A DNA stretch of 64,000 nucleotides from Ryuthela nishihirai (lineage: Eukaryota; Arthropoda; Arachnida; Araneae; Heptathelidae), in contig JAWZYU010000005.1 of assembly GCA_038380435.1 (NCBI GenBank), forward strand, positions 39,516,001 to 39,580,000. Direction: 5' to 3'. This document shows, one piece after another, positions 1 through 11,045 of this stretch (position 1 is the first letter of the stretch; each line of letters opens with the position of its first letter). Made by a program: the position numbers and the translations under genes. The notes beneath the pieces are model-generated. The model was not told the DNA's origin. It saw only the letters and a program-made list of their open reading frames with translations, and did not search any database.

Positions 1-2
1 GA

Positions 3-167
3 CTGGCAAATTCATTGAAAACATGGCAAAGAAGCACAACTAGTGAAGAGAGACTTAATCATCTACCAATTTTGTGCATCGAAAATGATTTAGCTAAGAA
101 AGTTGACTTTACTGAAGTTATTGAAAAATTTGCGACGACCAAAGCTAGAAAATATATTTTGAGATAA
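3..167 (+). pseudogene. hAT transposase C-terminal fragment
   Basis: The frame starting at base 3 reads to a TAA stop at 165-167 and gives about 54 residues with the pattern TWQRSTTSEERLNHLPILC, then IENDLAKKVDF and FATTKARKYIL. This matches the extreme C-terminus of hAT transposases of the ZMYM / 52-kDa-repressor-like group, where the dimerisation region ends in a conserved segment of this form. The rest of the gene would lie to the left, outside the window. An AT-rich stretch with AATAAATAT-like signals follows. Family assignment is from recalled pattern; a protein profile search would confirm it. Confidence 0.6.
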
Positions 168-385
168 TTTTTGATATTATTGTAAGCTTTTTTTTATGTA
201 AATCCATATAGTTTTTTTAATAAATATAAATATTACTTTTGTGTCATTATTTAAGCTGACTTATTTTATCCTAAATCCTGTAGAGCAGCACGCTGCCCTT
301 AACCTTAGCGGTAGGTAGTGGGGGGGGGGGGGGAGCGGCCCGCCAAAGATCCTGGCCTGGGGCCCCGCTTCAGGATATGGGGGCC
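168..385. other. AT-rich tail and G-run, no gene
   Basis: AT-rich sequence with AATAAA-like motifs near 220-230 is probably the 3' flank of the hAT element. It is followed by an uninterrupted run of G at about 319-332. No coding sequence is supported. Confidence 0.4.
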
Positions 386-692
386 ATGGCTGTTGGGCCA
401 AACAATGTCCATTATGCAATGGTCCAACATATCTCACAATCGACTAAGGTTTGGCTGCTCTAGCTTTTCAACCGTATTTTCCTTGAGGAGCAGTTTTCGG
501 ACTTCTGGTGGGTGACTATCATTTTGGCCTTCCCCAAGCTAGGCTAAGATTCCTTCAAATTATCGTCCTATAGCATTAATTAGCTGTGTGTGCAAGGTGT
601 TGGAAAGAATGGTAAATACCAGGCTGGCCTGGTATTTGAAACACCACAGCCTTCTTTCCAACACCCAGAGTGACTTTGCAGGCAAGTCTACC

Positions 693-1786
693 CAGGGACG
701 TAGCGAAGGACTATGGTTGGGGGGAAAGAAGAAATCGAAAATATTCCAACTCGAAAAGAAAATTTTGCCAACTAAGAAAATAATGTCTCTGTCACGTTCG
801 TACCTAGATTTTCGCAACGTCGGGGGGGGGGGAGGTGAGACAATATTCGCAAGTCTCCTGCATTTTGCCATTTGACTTCCAATTTTGTGCCAAAAAATCC
901 CAATCTTTACATCTCTCCTAAATTCGCCAAGTCACTTCCAAGTTTTCAAACTACCCAAGATTTTGCCAAGTATTCTCCATTTAGTCAACTCTCCTTAATT
1001 TTACAAATCCAATCCCAATTATCACAACTCGCCCGTATTTTCCAAGTGGATTCGAATTTTGCCAACTGCCCTAGATTTTGTTAAGTTTCCTCGATTTGTC
1101 CAACTCTCCTTAATTTCACAAAACAAATACAAATTTTCACAACTCGCCTATAATTTACCAAGTGGATTCGAATTTTGCCAACTCGCCGTAATTTTACAAA
1201 AAAATCGTAATTTTTACATCTTTCCTGAATTTGCCAACTTACTTCGAATTTTATCAACTCTCCTTAATTACACAAGGCACAATTTTCACAATCCCCTGTA
1301 TTTCACCAAAGAAGTGGCTTCGAATTTTGCCAACTCTCAATTTCACAACTCACCTGTACTTTATCAAGTGGTTCCCAGATTTGCCAACTTCCCTAGATTT
1401 TGCCAAGTTGCCTCGATTTTACCACCTCTTCTGAATTTGCCAAGTCACTTCAAATTTTTGAAACTCCCCAAAATTTTGCCAAGTTTTCTCGACTTTGTCA
1501 ACTCTCCTTAATTTCACGAAAACAATCCCAATTTTCCCAACTCTCCAGTATTTTACCAAGTGAATTCGAATTTTGCTAACTGTCCTATATTCCGTCTCTC
1601 CATTTTCCAAACTACCCTAGATTTGCCAAGTTGCCTCGATTTTGACAACTTCCCTTAATTTTACAAAAAAAAAAGATTACAAATTTTTACAACTCACCTA
1701 CATTTTACGAAGTTGCTTCGAGTTTTGCCAACTCCGAGTTACTTTTGGGGGGGGTCTCCCCCCATCCTCCCATAATTACGCCCCTG
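693..1786. mobile_element. Non-autonomous hAT-like DNA element nested in LINE-A
   Basis: The insert starts CAGGGACGTAGCGA and ends TAATTACGCCCCTG, giving short terminal inverted repeats of the form CAGGGRCGTA. It is flanked by a perfect 8-bp target duplication, AGTCTACC, at 685-692 and 1787-1794. Removing it joins the LINE-A reading frame (GTCTACC to TTAGACCACCTG). Eight-bp duplications and CAGGG ends are typical of hAT-type elements. It has no transposase; its 1,094 bp are mostly degenerate minisatellite. The two ends carry G-runs (about 823-832 and 1747-1754). Confidence 0.75.
860..1735. repeat. Degenerate minisatellite inside the hAT-like element
   Basis: The segment is made of drifting copies of phrases such as TCGAATTTTGCCAACTC, CTCCTTAATTTCACAA and ATTTTACCAAGTGG. 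They recur at irregular spacings of roughly 115-150 bp. The long open frames across this interval are by-products of the repeat and are not genes. A related copy lies at 14880-15384 in the opposite orientation. Confidence 0.65.
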
Positions 1787-3023
1787 AGTCTACCTTAGAC
1801 CACCTGATTCGTCTCGAATTGACGATCAGGAATTCGTTTGTTTTCTACGCAGAGAGCACGTAGTGCCAATTTTCTTCGATATCGAAAAGTGTACGACACA
1901 GTGTAGATATTCGGAAATCTTCATGACCTTCATAGCTTCGGCTTGAGAGATCACATGACAGTCTTCATCGCAATTTTTTTTCTTCACGAACATTTCGTGT
2001 CCATGTCAACAACATTCTATCACGGCCATTCCCCCAAGAAGAGAGGATGCCACAGGGCTGTGTATTGAGCGTTACGCTTTTCCCTGTCAAGATAAATTCC
2101 ATTACACAACAACTTCCTCCAACTGTAGTCATTTACCTTTATGCTGACGACTTTAGCATCTTTTGCTCATCGTCCAGCATGAGGGTCATTGAACGACAAG
2201 TGCAGACTGCCCTGAATAATCTCTCGGTTTAGGTGATGGCTAATAGGTTTCGGTTCTCCCCCTTGAAGACTGCTTGCCTGCAACTTTTGTTGCAAGCGTA
2301 ACTTTCATCTGGACCCTGAGCTGTGGCTCTTGGGTCCCACCATTCCAATTGTGGCGGAAAGGAAGTGTCTCGTTCATATATATTCGACCGGAAATTGATC
2401 TTTTTACCTCACATCCATCATTTCAGGTCCACGTGCACACAGGTATTCAACATTCTCAAGGTCCTCACCTTCCTCTCTTGGGGAGAGGGCCGATGTTCTT
2501 TGCTTTGCTGTACCAGGCATTTGTCAAGTCGAAACTGGACTACGGATCCCAAGCGTATGACTCAGGACAGAATCCACCATTTTCCGGCATCTACCATCAG
2601 GCACTCAGTGTTTGCAAGGCCTTCCACCTCTCACCGGTCCAAAGTGTTTATGTTGAGATCGACGAATCTTCATTTTCTATTCGCCGTCAGCAGTTGTCCC
2701 TACAGTACGCAGCGAAATTGAAATCCCTGGCAGACCATCCAACTTGGGATTGCATTTTCAGAGTCTAGTCGGAAATATACCAGAATCGGCCGACTGCCAT
2801 TCGTCCTTTTGGTTTGCATGTCCGAGGATATCTTAGAGACATCAACATCAGTCTCGATAGCATTGCCCAGTCAACAGCTGGGTTACTGTCACTGTGGTTC
2901 ATTGTTTCCCTTTCCTACGACTTTTCTCTATGCAGGACGAGGAAGGCCTTTACACCCGACTGTGTGTGTCAGCAACTCTTTGCCAGTCATCGAGCTGAGC
3001 ACCCGGACTTCTTGCCTGTCTTC

Positions 3024-3411
3024 GGGGCGGGGTTGGCTCAGTCGATAGCGCGCCAGGCTCGTAATCTGTAGTTCCCAGGTTCGAGTCCCAGCTGGGTCAG
3101 CGTTGAGATTTATCTCCGCAAAATTCCCCGCCTTGCCCACGGTCAGTAGGGGACACTGATGGGCTTGGAAAGGCCGCTGTCCGTCGGATGGGACGTTAAG
3201 CCGTGGCCCCGTGTGTGGGAGAGCCATACCCTGTGCACGTTAAAGAACACGCTGGATGACCTTGACGGGAGGCTACCATCTGTCTCCCAACAGCTGTTCC
3301 AGTGGGTCCCCTCCCCCAACCTTCTCTGAGCCTTCGGGGTCCATGTGACCTGGCCATTTAGCCCATGGTGTGCAAAAAAGTGCCGCTCAGAGGTAAAACA
3401 ACCCAACCCAA
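3024..3411 (+). mobile_element. SINE-A (tRNA-headed SINE), full length
   Basis: It begins with a tRNA-like head containing an A box (TTGGCTCAGTCGATAG) and a B box (GGTTCGAGTCC), the internal RNA polymerase III promoter. A roughly 280-bp body follows, and the tail ends AGGTAAAACAACCCAACCCA. A perfect 13-bp target duplication, CTTGCCTGTCTTC, flanks it (3011-3023 and 3412-3424). It sits in the RNase H domain of LINE-A copy 1 and splits the residues before FTDG from the domain core. Body length is 388 bp. Confidence 0.9.
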
Positions 3412-4459
3412 CTTGCCTGTCTTCACAGATGGCACGAAATCTGGCACATCAGCGGATTCAGCCATATCTGCTGTGATGTAATCATTGCATACCAGATCCC
3501 ACAGCAGTGGTCCATCTTCACTGCAGAATTGCATGCTATCAGCATTGCCTTGGACCATATAATGGCTAAGCGTCATTATCGGTGTGTTCTCTACACTGAC
3601 TTGCTCAGCTCACTACAGGCTTTGATCTCAGTGAAGCATCGGCCTCACCCTGTTCTCTCCATGATCTGTCAACAGCTCCATTGTTTGTCAGCCACAACCT
3701 CCATCGTCTTCTGTTGGGTGCCTTGTCATTTCGACATCAGGGACAATGACTTGGCAGACACTGCTGCTAAGTCGGCCACGCCCATGTCCTACTCTAGACT
3801 GCCGGTTCCATATGTGGATTTGTTGCAGTGTTTTTCCAACGAACTCCGGGCAAAGTGGTAGATCTTGGTCTGAACAGGTCGGTAACAAACTCTTGGAGAA
3901 CAGAACACATCGCACATTGAATATTCCGGACTCTTCTTAGAATCCGACTCATTCAGAAATAATTTTCAAACTTGTTTAGTTTGAAAAATTATCTATAAAG
4001 ATTTTTGTTTTCTTCTTATAATGAATCCAGTAGCTTAGCACTTCTAAGAAACTGGATCAAATGACTATATAAAATCGGTTTCAGTTTAGGATTCTCAGGA
4101 TCTAAGATATTTTTGAAGTTGAGTGTGATAATATTTAGTTTTTTAGTTTTTCTACATATCTAGGTCTTTAAGTTCACAGAAAAATCATATCATAAAGTTC
4201 ACAGAAAAAATAATATGTTCTAAGTCTTGAATAATATTAAATTTTTGACAATAAGGATTCTCCACGAGTTTAAATTTAAAAAGTAATGACTCAGTAAGAG
4301 CATAATTGATTTTGATCCTAAGGACCACATTAATTTCTTTTTTGAAGTTAAATTATAATCCTTAAATTCATTGATAGAAGAAGAAATATGAAATCTAAAT
4401 GTATTGTAGCATTATTTGAATACCAATTTTGAAGAGATTTAAGAAGTCTTTTGTAATAA

Positions 4460-4643
4460 AAAATAAAAAATAAATATCCCCTCAAACAGCTGCTTGCCAC
4501 AGAGGTCTGACAGGAGCCTGTCAGTTTATATGCCATAATAGAATGTCTGTGAGGATGGCAGGACCTCAGCAGAAAAACAACACACACAACCATGCCTTAC
4601 CCTGGGCTCGAACCCAGGTCCCTTAGATCAGTAGCCAAGCGTG
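4460..4643 (-). mobile_element. SINE-B, 5'-truncated copy
   Basis: A tRNA-derived SINE in antisense: the A/T-rich tail is on the left (AAAAATAAATATCCCCTC), then the body phrase CCACAGAGGTCTGACAGGAG, then the tRNA-like part GGCTCGAACCCAGGTCCC (B box in reverse). The copy stops at AGCCAAGCGTGCT, so the first ~20 bp of the tRNA head are missing compared with the copies at 45121 and 35089. It lies within the 3' part of LINE-D. Confidence 0.8.
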
Positions 4644-4892
4644 CTTTATTTGTTTTGTACTGTAAAGTGTTTTATAAAGAAAGGAGTAGTAACATTATAC
4701 GTTAAAAATTGAGCATTTTTAGCAAGAGCATCAACTTCCTCATTGAGTGGAATCCCCACATCTGAAGGGATCCACTGAATGAAAATTAAGTTATTATTAG
4801 ATAAATGCCTAAAAGTATAGTATAAAATTTCTGAATTAAGTGATGAAAAAGAAGCTATATGAGGAATTTGGAAAATACAGTTCAAAGCCGAT

Positions 4893-5075
4893 TTATAAAA
4901 AAAAAATACCCCCTCAAGCAGCTGCTTGCCACAGAGGTCTGACAGGAGACTGTCAGTTTATATGCCAGAGTAGAAGGTCTGAGAGGATGGCAGGACCTCA
5001 GCAGAAAACAAACGAACATCCATGCCCTACCCGGGGTTCGAACCCAGGTCCCGTAGATCAGTAGCCAAGCGCGCT
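4893..5075 (-). mobile_element. SINE-B, 5'-truncated copy inside LINE-D RNase H
   Basis: Same family as the copy at 4460, with the same order of tail (AAAAAAAATACCCCCTC), body (GGTCTGACAGGAGACTGTC) and reverse B box (GGGTTCGAACCCAGG). It interrupts the LINE-D RNase H domain between the FTDCS motif and the IQWIPSDVGI segment. It is truncated at almost the same point of the tRNA head as its neighbour. Confidence 0.8.
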
Positions 5076-6714
5076 ACAATCGGTAAAAATAACAATTTTT
5101 TTGTTTACAAATTTTAAAGTCCATTGAAGAGCTTCATTAATTGCAAAAAGTTCAGAAAAAATGGAAAAGGAAGGCATTTTTAATTTAAATTGATATATGT
5201 AGTTTGGATCTGAACAAATAAAAGCTCCAGACAAAATAGTTTGATCTGCATTTGTAGAGCCGTCAGTGTAAATATGAATAAAATCTTGGAATTTACATTC
5301 AATGTATAACATAGTTAAAGATTTAAGAGTATCAGGATCCTATGAAGATTTTTTAAAAGTTCCTAGAATGTTATCCAGAAGAACAGGGAAAGTAGAAATC
5401 CAAAAAGGAAAATTTGAAAAATAATCACCACTAATGTTATTACGATAAATTGTTATTAAATCTGATTTATCTTCAAAAGTAGAAATAATTTGATCATTAA
5501 AATTTTAACCAATTTAAAGATAATAGGATGATTTTTATTTTTAGCCACTATTCTCTAAAGAGGGTTTGACAATAAATTTTTTTTATAAAGATGGGCGCAA
5601 TGCTTGTTTCTGCATATAAGTCATAATTGTTGCTACCCTTGATAAAGCGAAGGCAATATCCAATGATTTTCTTTCAGTGCGTTCTACTTTCAAAAGTTTA
5701 TACTTTGAAATATTTCCCAATAGTTCGATACCATAGGTGAATTTTGGGCATATTAAGTTATTATAAATTAATGAAAGATTTTTGCTATTACAACCCCATT
5801 GTGCGTTTCCAAATAATTTAAGGCAATTAAAGAGTTTGTTGGCACTACTTATCGCATTTTGAACATATTTATTCCATGTTAATTTGGAATCGAACCAGAT
5901 ACCTAAGAATTTAGTTTGAAGTTCAATTTGTAAATTAACATTGTTAACCGAGAAGTTGAAAAATTTTGGTATTTTTCTCTTCCTAGTAAAAGGAAGAGAA
6001 ATAGTCTTATTTTCCGAGATAGTTAAGTTCCGTGTCGAACAATAATCATTTATAATATCAAGTTGAGTTTGTAAATTATGTTGAATAGAGATGTTTGCTT
6101 GACATCCAAAAGATGATGTCATCGGCGTAAAAGCCAAATTTAATTTCTTTTTTGGAATAAAAAGGTAAATCATTTAAATATCAAAAAGCAAAGGTGACAA
6201 AATGTCACTTTGAACAACCCCATTTTTGAATAAAAAGGATTTAGATAATGTGTTATTAATTTTCACTTTATAAGATTTTTTAACATTAACTGGAATAGAA
6301 AGTTATACATGTTACCATGAATATCATATCTTTTACTTTTATGCAATAAGGCATTATGTGAAACCGAATCAAATGCTCTCTTAAGATCTAAAATTACAGA
6401 AATCGAATAATTTTTATTTACAAAAGCTTGTTCAATATCCGAAACTAAATTAAGGATAAGGTAGACTTACCATAACGAAACCCGAACATATTTTCATTAA
6501 AAATTTGTTTATTTACAAAACGCCAGAGGAGACGAAAATTAACCATTCTTTCAAAAAGTTTCATAAAATTAGAGCTAAGGCATATTGGGCGATAAGATTT
6601 TATATTATCGTCGGGTAATTTTTAATTTTTTTTTATAAATATCATATAGTTTTCAAACCAATTATCAGGATATTCATTTTTAATTCCAAAGGAGTTAAAA
6701 ACCTCTAGATTAAG

Positions 6715-7312
6715 CCCATTGTCAAACCATGGCAGTCTTGTTATCGTAGGAATAGCAAGGAGAAACTTATACTTGTTTGGCTATGCTTAGGTAATGATTC
6801 GTATCTTACTGAATAATTTCTTCTTCACGAACTTAAGTGTGAGTTTTGCTACATCATTTTAACCATTAAACATATTTTAGTGGAATGTATTACTTTTAAC
6901 CTTGACAGGGGTTTATTTTTTAAATTTTCATGATTTTGCATTCGAGCCTCTTACACTTGGACATCTTTTATCTGATGACTCGTTTTTAACTCCTGTCTTT
7001 GCGATTTTACGTTTTACTGGGTATTTTAACTAATTGTAATTTTGTAGCTATATTACTTCTACGTTTTGTGACATGGGTACTTTACACCTGGCTCTGTTTT
7101 ATTTTCATATATATCTTTCGTTATTTTAGTTATTGTATTTACATCCATCATTTGCTGTTTTTACAACGTTTTACACTTCTACTGTTTTTAACTTTTGGTT
7201 GAGGGTTACATGACTTTTATCCTTTACCTTTTACAACATATCACGTGTTTGCCGCAATATAGCCTCAGTTGCCATTGGGCCATAAAAACCCAAACAACCA
7301 ACCAACCCATTG
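6715..7312 (+). mobile_element. LINE-A 3' UTR fragment, 5'-truncated
   Basis: It begins AGATTAAGCCCATTGTCAAACC and runs through a T-rich 3' UTR to GGGCCATAAAAACCCAAAC, with an AACC-rich tail. The same sequence, in the opposite orientation, forms the 3' end of the LINE-A copies at 12550, 51181, 55640 and 59780. No part of ORF2 is retained, as expected for a strongly 5'-truncated retrocopy. Confidence 0.65.
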
Positions 7313-7315
7313 CTA

Positions 7316-10300
7316 TGCCAATGGGACTGTCTGAGAAACTTGTTATCCAGTACAACTGGAATGATAGTACCCCTAAGCTATAGCTAGGGGTCCAGACGAA
7401 GATTACGCTTGTGCAAAAGTGCAAAGCAAAAGTGCATGCAAGCGGTCTTCTGTGAGAACTGAAACCCATTAACCGTTGACCAAGCTGAGAGATGTTCAGG
7501 TCTCAAATCTTCAATGTAGATAGCATTTCATACACTTGGAGTAACTAGTCGAGTAATGGAACTGATCTTCACAGAGAAAAGCATAACACTCAGGATAGCC
7601 TTGTGGAACCCCCTGATATTTGGGGAAAGGCCGTCACAGAGTGTTGCCAACATGGACACGAAAGGAATGAGATTATAAAAAGCTGGAAATAAAGATCAGC
7701 AAGGAACCTATCTAGCTGAAGGCATGGAAGTCACGAAGAATATCAAATCTCCAAACTGTGTCATATGCTTTTTTGATGTCGAAAAATATTGACACCAGGT
7801 ACTCTCTAGATAAAAATGAATTCCTGCTAGTTGATTCGAGGTAGATCGGTGGTCTAAGTTAGACAGTTGCATGCGAAAACCACACTGGGTGTTGGAAAGA
7901 AGGTTGTGGTATTCCAAATATCAGATAAGCCTGGTTTTTACCATTCTTTCCAACACCTTGCGCACGTAGCGCGTCAAAGTGATTGGACCATAACTAGAAG
8001 GAATCTTAGGATTATTTCATGCCTTGGGGAAGGCAAAGGCAATAGCCTACAGCCAGGAGTACGCAAGCTACTCCTACAGAAAAACGTAGTCGAAAAGTGG
8101 AGCAGCCAATTTTTAATCTTTGAAAGAAATGTTGGAGCATGGCATAAAGGACATTGTCTGGTCCAACAGAAGATGAACAATACGAGTGCAGAGCAAGGCA
8201 CAGCATCTTTGCTGTGAAAATCTTGTTGTAAGGCTCCAGGCGATTAAGTGGAACGACAGGGGAGATCGTTTGACTTTGTTCTTCAGTGCCAGGAACTCTG
8301 GGGAACAAGAGGACAAAGAAAACGTGGAGGAAAACGATTCCTCCAGCGTGTTGGCAGTTGTTTGGGAATCAGTAATTGCCTGTCCATTTTGTTCCAGGAT
8401 CGATAATGAGTAGCAACAATAGTTCCCACTCAGCTTCTGGACTTTATTCCTCACGATCTTAAAAAGCATCCCCTCACCTAGCCTTGTTCTGAGCCTTACA
8501 AGATGTGTTCAGTCTAGATTCCACCACTGTTTCAGAAATCTAGGAAATCGTGTGATGTGAGAGGAATGGTCAGTGCAGCTGCTTTGACAATACATATAAT
8601 CCATTTCATCTGTCACTGCAACATTGATAGATCCTGGTTGACAGAGTGTTGGTCCGACTTGCAGAAGTGTCCGAAACCATTCCAGTCAGCTCGATCAAGA
8701 CTCCACCAAGAGAAGTCTGAAGGATCAAAAGGTTTCCAATGAGAGATGCTATGGACCAGAGGGAAGAGATCATTTCCATAACAGTTATCCTCAACCTCCC
8801 GTGTAAAGAGTGGAAGAATTGAGGAGCAGCAGATGGTGAGGAGTAGATTGGGGAGTGAAAATAGGCAATGACACCAATGTACAACAGGATGAGCAAAGGA
8901 TCCATGAACCACTGCTTGAGGACCCCACCCCTCGCATTGGTGTCAGTACTACTCCAAAAACAACTGTGTTCATTGAACTTCAGCATGATAAGGAAGGGAG
9001 ACAGCAACTGTGAGACTAGGTCATCAGGGCCTTCTTAGAGGATGAAACGTTCATGCACAAGATAGACAGAGCATACCATGAAAAAAATTCCATGAAGACA
9101 CAGATAGCTACTGTCTTGAGAGTGGCTCTCCCGAGCTAGACCATGGTTTAATAAAAACAGGGTGTTTAGTGTCCGTGTTCTAAGAATCATCCAAAGGACA
9201 CGAATGAGAGACAGCTAACAAGGTGGGTTCATTGCTTTTTTCTTCGACCGTGTGGGGCTCCTTTGACTAGAAGGTCAAGCTGCCTGAGGCCGGGAGGGAA
9301 GAGTCATTGCAGTCGTGGAAGCGGAAGGCATAGAAGAGGGAGTCTAAGCGGGAGTCAATGTTCAGGTGGACACCGACTGTGGTTTCGTCTGCTCCAAGAG
9401 GTACTGAGTACTGAGTGAATGCTGGCAACAAATACTCAGTGGATGGAACACTGATGTTGGTTTGCACCATCACAGACTCTGTATGAACAATAGGTTCCCC
9501 AGCAACCACACTGATATAGGAGAGTTTGCCAGGTGCAGGTGGCTGAGCAACAATCTTTCTCTCTTCTGAATATGAGATGTTCTGTATTATTTTCGCATAC
9601 TGGACCTCTATCTCCTCTTTTCATGTAGGACAGTCATGGTAATGCACAAGATGGGCACCACTATAATTTATGCAGCTTTATGTCTTAGCTCCATAATTCA
9701 AATCAGTGTGATCCTGGCTGCTGCAGTGAGCACAGGTAAGTTTTCTGCTGCAAGCTGTGTGGACAATAATGTATCTCTAGCATTGGAAACAGTGCAGAGG
9801 TTTGGGAATATGTGGTCGTATCTTACAATGTGAAAGTCCTTCCACAATGGAGGTAGGCAAGTGTGACAAAGTCAAAATTAGTACCCTGATGGATAATAAT
9901 TTCTCATTCCAATGTATCAAAACCTAGTGGACTCTTTGGGCCCTCCTTGGGCATATAATTTCGAGAGGATCTCCTCCTCAGATAATTTGAGGAGGCCCCA
10001 CTTAGAGATCATGTCATGTGAGGAATTCAGAGAAGATATGGTGAGTCACGATGGCAGCCACCACACCAAGTGCTGTTAATTTCAGGAGGTGCTCTGAGTG
10101 TTTAGAGCATGCAGTTTCTGTCAACAAATCACCAGCTCTTAGGTGCTTGAATGCTTTTGGTGGTCATGTGAGATGTTCCTAACCGTTATTGATAAAAAAA
10201 TGGCGGCATGTCCCCAAGTACCTGATCACCTGGGGAATGAATGATCAGGAATCATAGGGACGAAGAGACAGATGACACTGTACAAAATATAGTAGATGAA

Positions 10301-10620
10301 TAAGAAGATGGGGCTCGTGACAAGCCCGTTCTGCAGCACAAAATGAATCTAAAGAAATTTCGTGTTTCATATTCTTTATTGGTAGATCAGTGCCCATGGT
10401 CCTTATCCACCGTGGAGCCTAACAAAGGGACACCACATTGGGTGCAAGGGATACTATACCCACATAGCCAGTGAGCCGAGCCCTCAAAAATAACATGACA
10501 TAAAAAATAAGAGTGTGAGGAATTGAACTCAGTCCTCACCAAAGAAATAGGAAAGCAAACTTGTAAACCTATATTTGGATGTGGGCAAGGCACTCACGGC
10601 AATGCGAGTTTGCCCTATCA
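7316..10620 (-). mobile_element. LINE-A copy 2 with ORF1, endonuclease and RT, broken
   Basis: Minus-strand order is ORF1 (about 10200-9250), endonuclease (about 9200-8600), linker (8560-8100) and RT (8100-7320). Landmarks include a decayed CCHC zinc-knuckle region near 9800-9650, SSLWSIASLIGN and WSLDRADWNGF in and after the endonuclease, ILEQNGQAITDSQTTANTLE, LERMVKTRLIWYLEYHNLLS, and SNTQCGFRMQLS in RT. The RNase H domain and 3' UTR are absent, so it is 3'-truncated or was broken later. Stops and frameshifts occur throughout. The segment near 10391-10440 is shared with the start of the copy at 62,767, which suggests both reach the LINE-A 5' region. Confidence 0.7.
9250..10200 (-). pseudogene. 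LINE-A ORF1 (gag-like) pseudogene
   Basis: Reading the minus strand gives LRAGDLLTETACSKHSEHLL, then RPHIPKPLHCFQC, a cysteine/histidine-rich stretch with CAHCSQ, and finally a serine/threonine-rich tail (SVVAGEPIVHTESVMVQ). This follows the usual order of arthropod LINE ORF1: N-terminal domain, two or three CCHC knuckles and a variable tail. The protein would package element RNA. Frameshifts and stops (for example inside the first knuckle) break it. The tail stays open for about 80 residues at 9509-9267. Confidence 0.6.
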
Positions 10621-11045
10621 GATTCAGCTCACCAGCCGATTGATGTTGAAGTGAGGGGCATCTCAGGACCTCCCGCTTGCCTAAAGCAGAAGTCAAAGAG
10701 CAGAGTTTAGCAGCTGCCCTTCAAAGCATTGGCTAGACTCACGACAAACAGGCAACCCAATGGCAAGACGGGCCAAAGGGACCCTGTCAGTTACGACCTG
10801 AGGAGAGCAGAAAAATATCCCCGATGACCTACCACTGTCGTCCTTTCCAGGAACGTAGGTCGAAGTGTACGGCAAACATACAGGTGAGCGTTCAGGATTC
10901 TGTGAAGGTACCCTTAACAGTGCAATCACTACTACGGAGTGAGGAGTTTCTTATGCAAGTCTTTGTCAAGTGTTACATTAGTAATGTGTTGCATATTGTG
11001 CGTTTATTGTATTCCTGTACTTCTTCATGTTCAAATTAATTTCTT
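10620..11045. other. No recognisable gene
   Basis: The sequence between the LINE-A copy and the foldback has only short open frames (for example 10824-11039) with no motif I recognise. It is probably intronic or decayed LINE-A 5' sequence. Confidence 0.4.

Larger units (their letters stand above)
386..3930 (+). mobile_element. LINE-A copy 1 (I/Jockey-type non-LTR retrotransposon), broken
   Basis: ORF2 of a non-LTR retrotransposon can be followed in pieces across two later insertions. The first piece (about 390-692) reads GPNNVHYAMVQH, the pre-RT region. After the first insertion, 1787-2230 gives STLDHLIRLE, then RMPQGCVLS and YLYADDFSIFCSS, which are RT motifs with the catalytic YADD. The thumb region includes the stretch RRQQLSLQYAAKLKSL. 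An RNase H domain starts at about 3000 and resumes at 3412 after a SINE: FTDGTKSG, TAELHAIS, LYTDLLSSLQAL and NDLADTAAKSA carry the usual acidic residues. Several stops and frameshifts are present, so it is dead. RNase H plus YADD RT fits the I/Jockey superfamily; the exact clade is not settled. Confidence 0.8.
3960..6714 (-). mobile_element. LINE-D (RT/RNase H non-LTR element), broken
   Basis: On the minus strand 6173-5583 encodes about 196 residues of RT palm/thumb (LPFTRKRKIP, then QTKFLGIWFDSKLTWNKYV). Further along, 5312-5060 gives an RNase H core (HIYTDGSTN, FAINEALQWTL, FTDCSALG), and 4885-4646 gives its end (IQWIPSDVGIPLNEEVDALAK). Upstream, 6500-6180 holds a decayed finger/palm region including a stretch like LDLKRAFDSVSHNALL. 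It is a family different from LINE-A, is more AT-rich, and is interrupted by two SINE-B copies. Multiple stops make it non-functional. The outer limits are approximate. Confidence 0.7.

Noticed and set aside
1059..1511. A 150-codon open frame and several overlapping ones.
   Set aside because: They come from AT-rich degenerate minisatellite inside the non-autonomous hAT-like element; composition is repetitive (FANFPRFCQ-type) and the frame is not protein-like.
9636..9833. A plus-strand ORF starting with a signal-peptide-like stretch and followed by a perfect-looking splice donor (CAG|GTAAGT at 9736), suggesting a first exon of the serine protease.
   Set aside because: The interval is the antisense of the LINE-A ORF1 zinc-knuckle region in copy 2, so the hydrophobic text and donor are explained by the TE.
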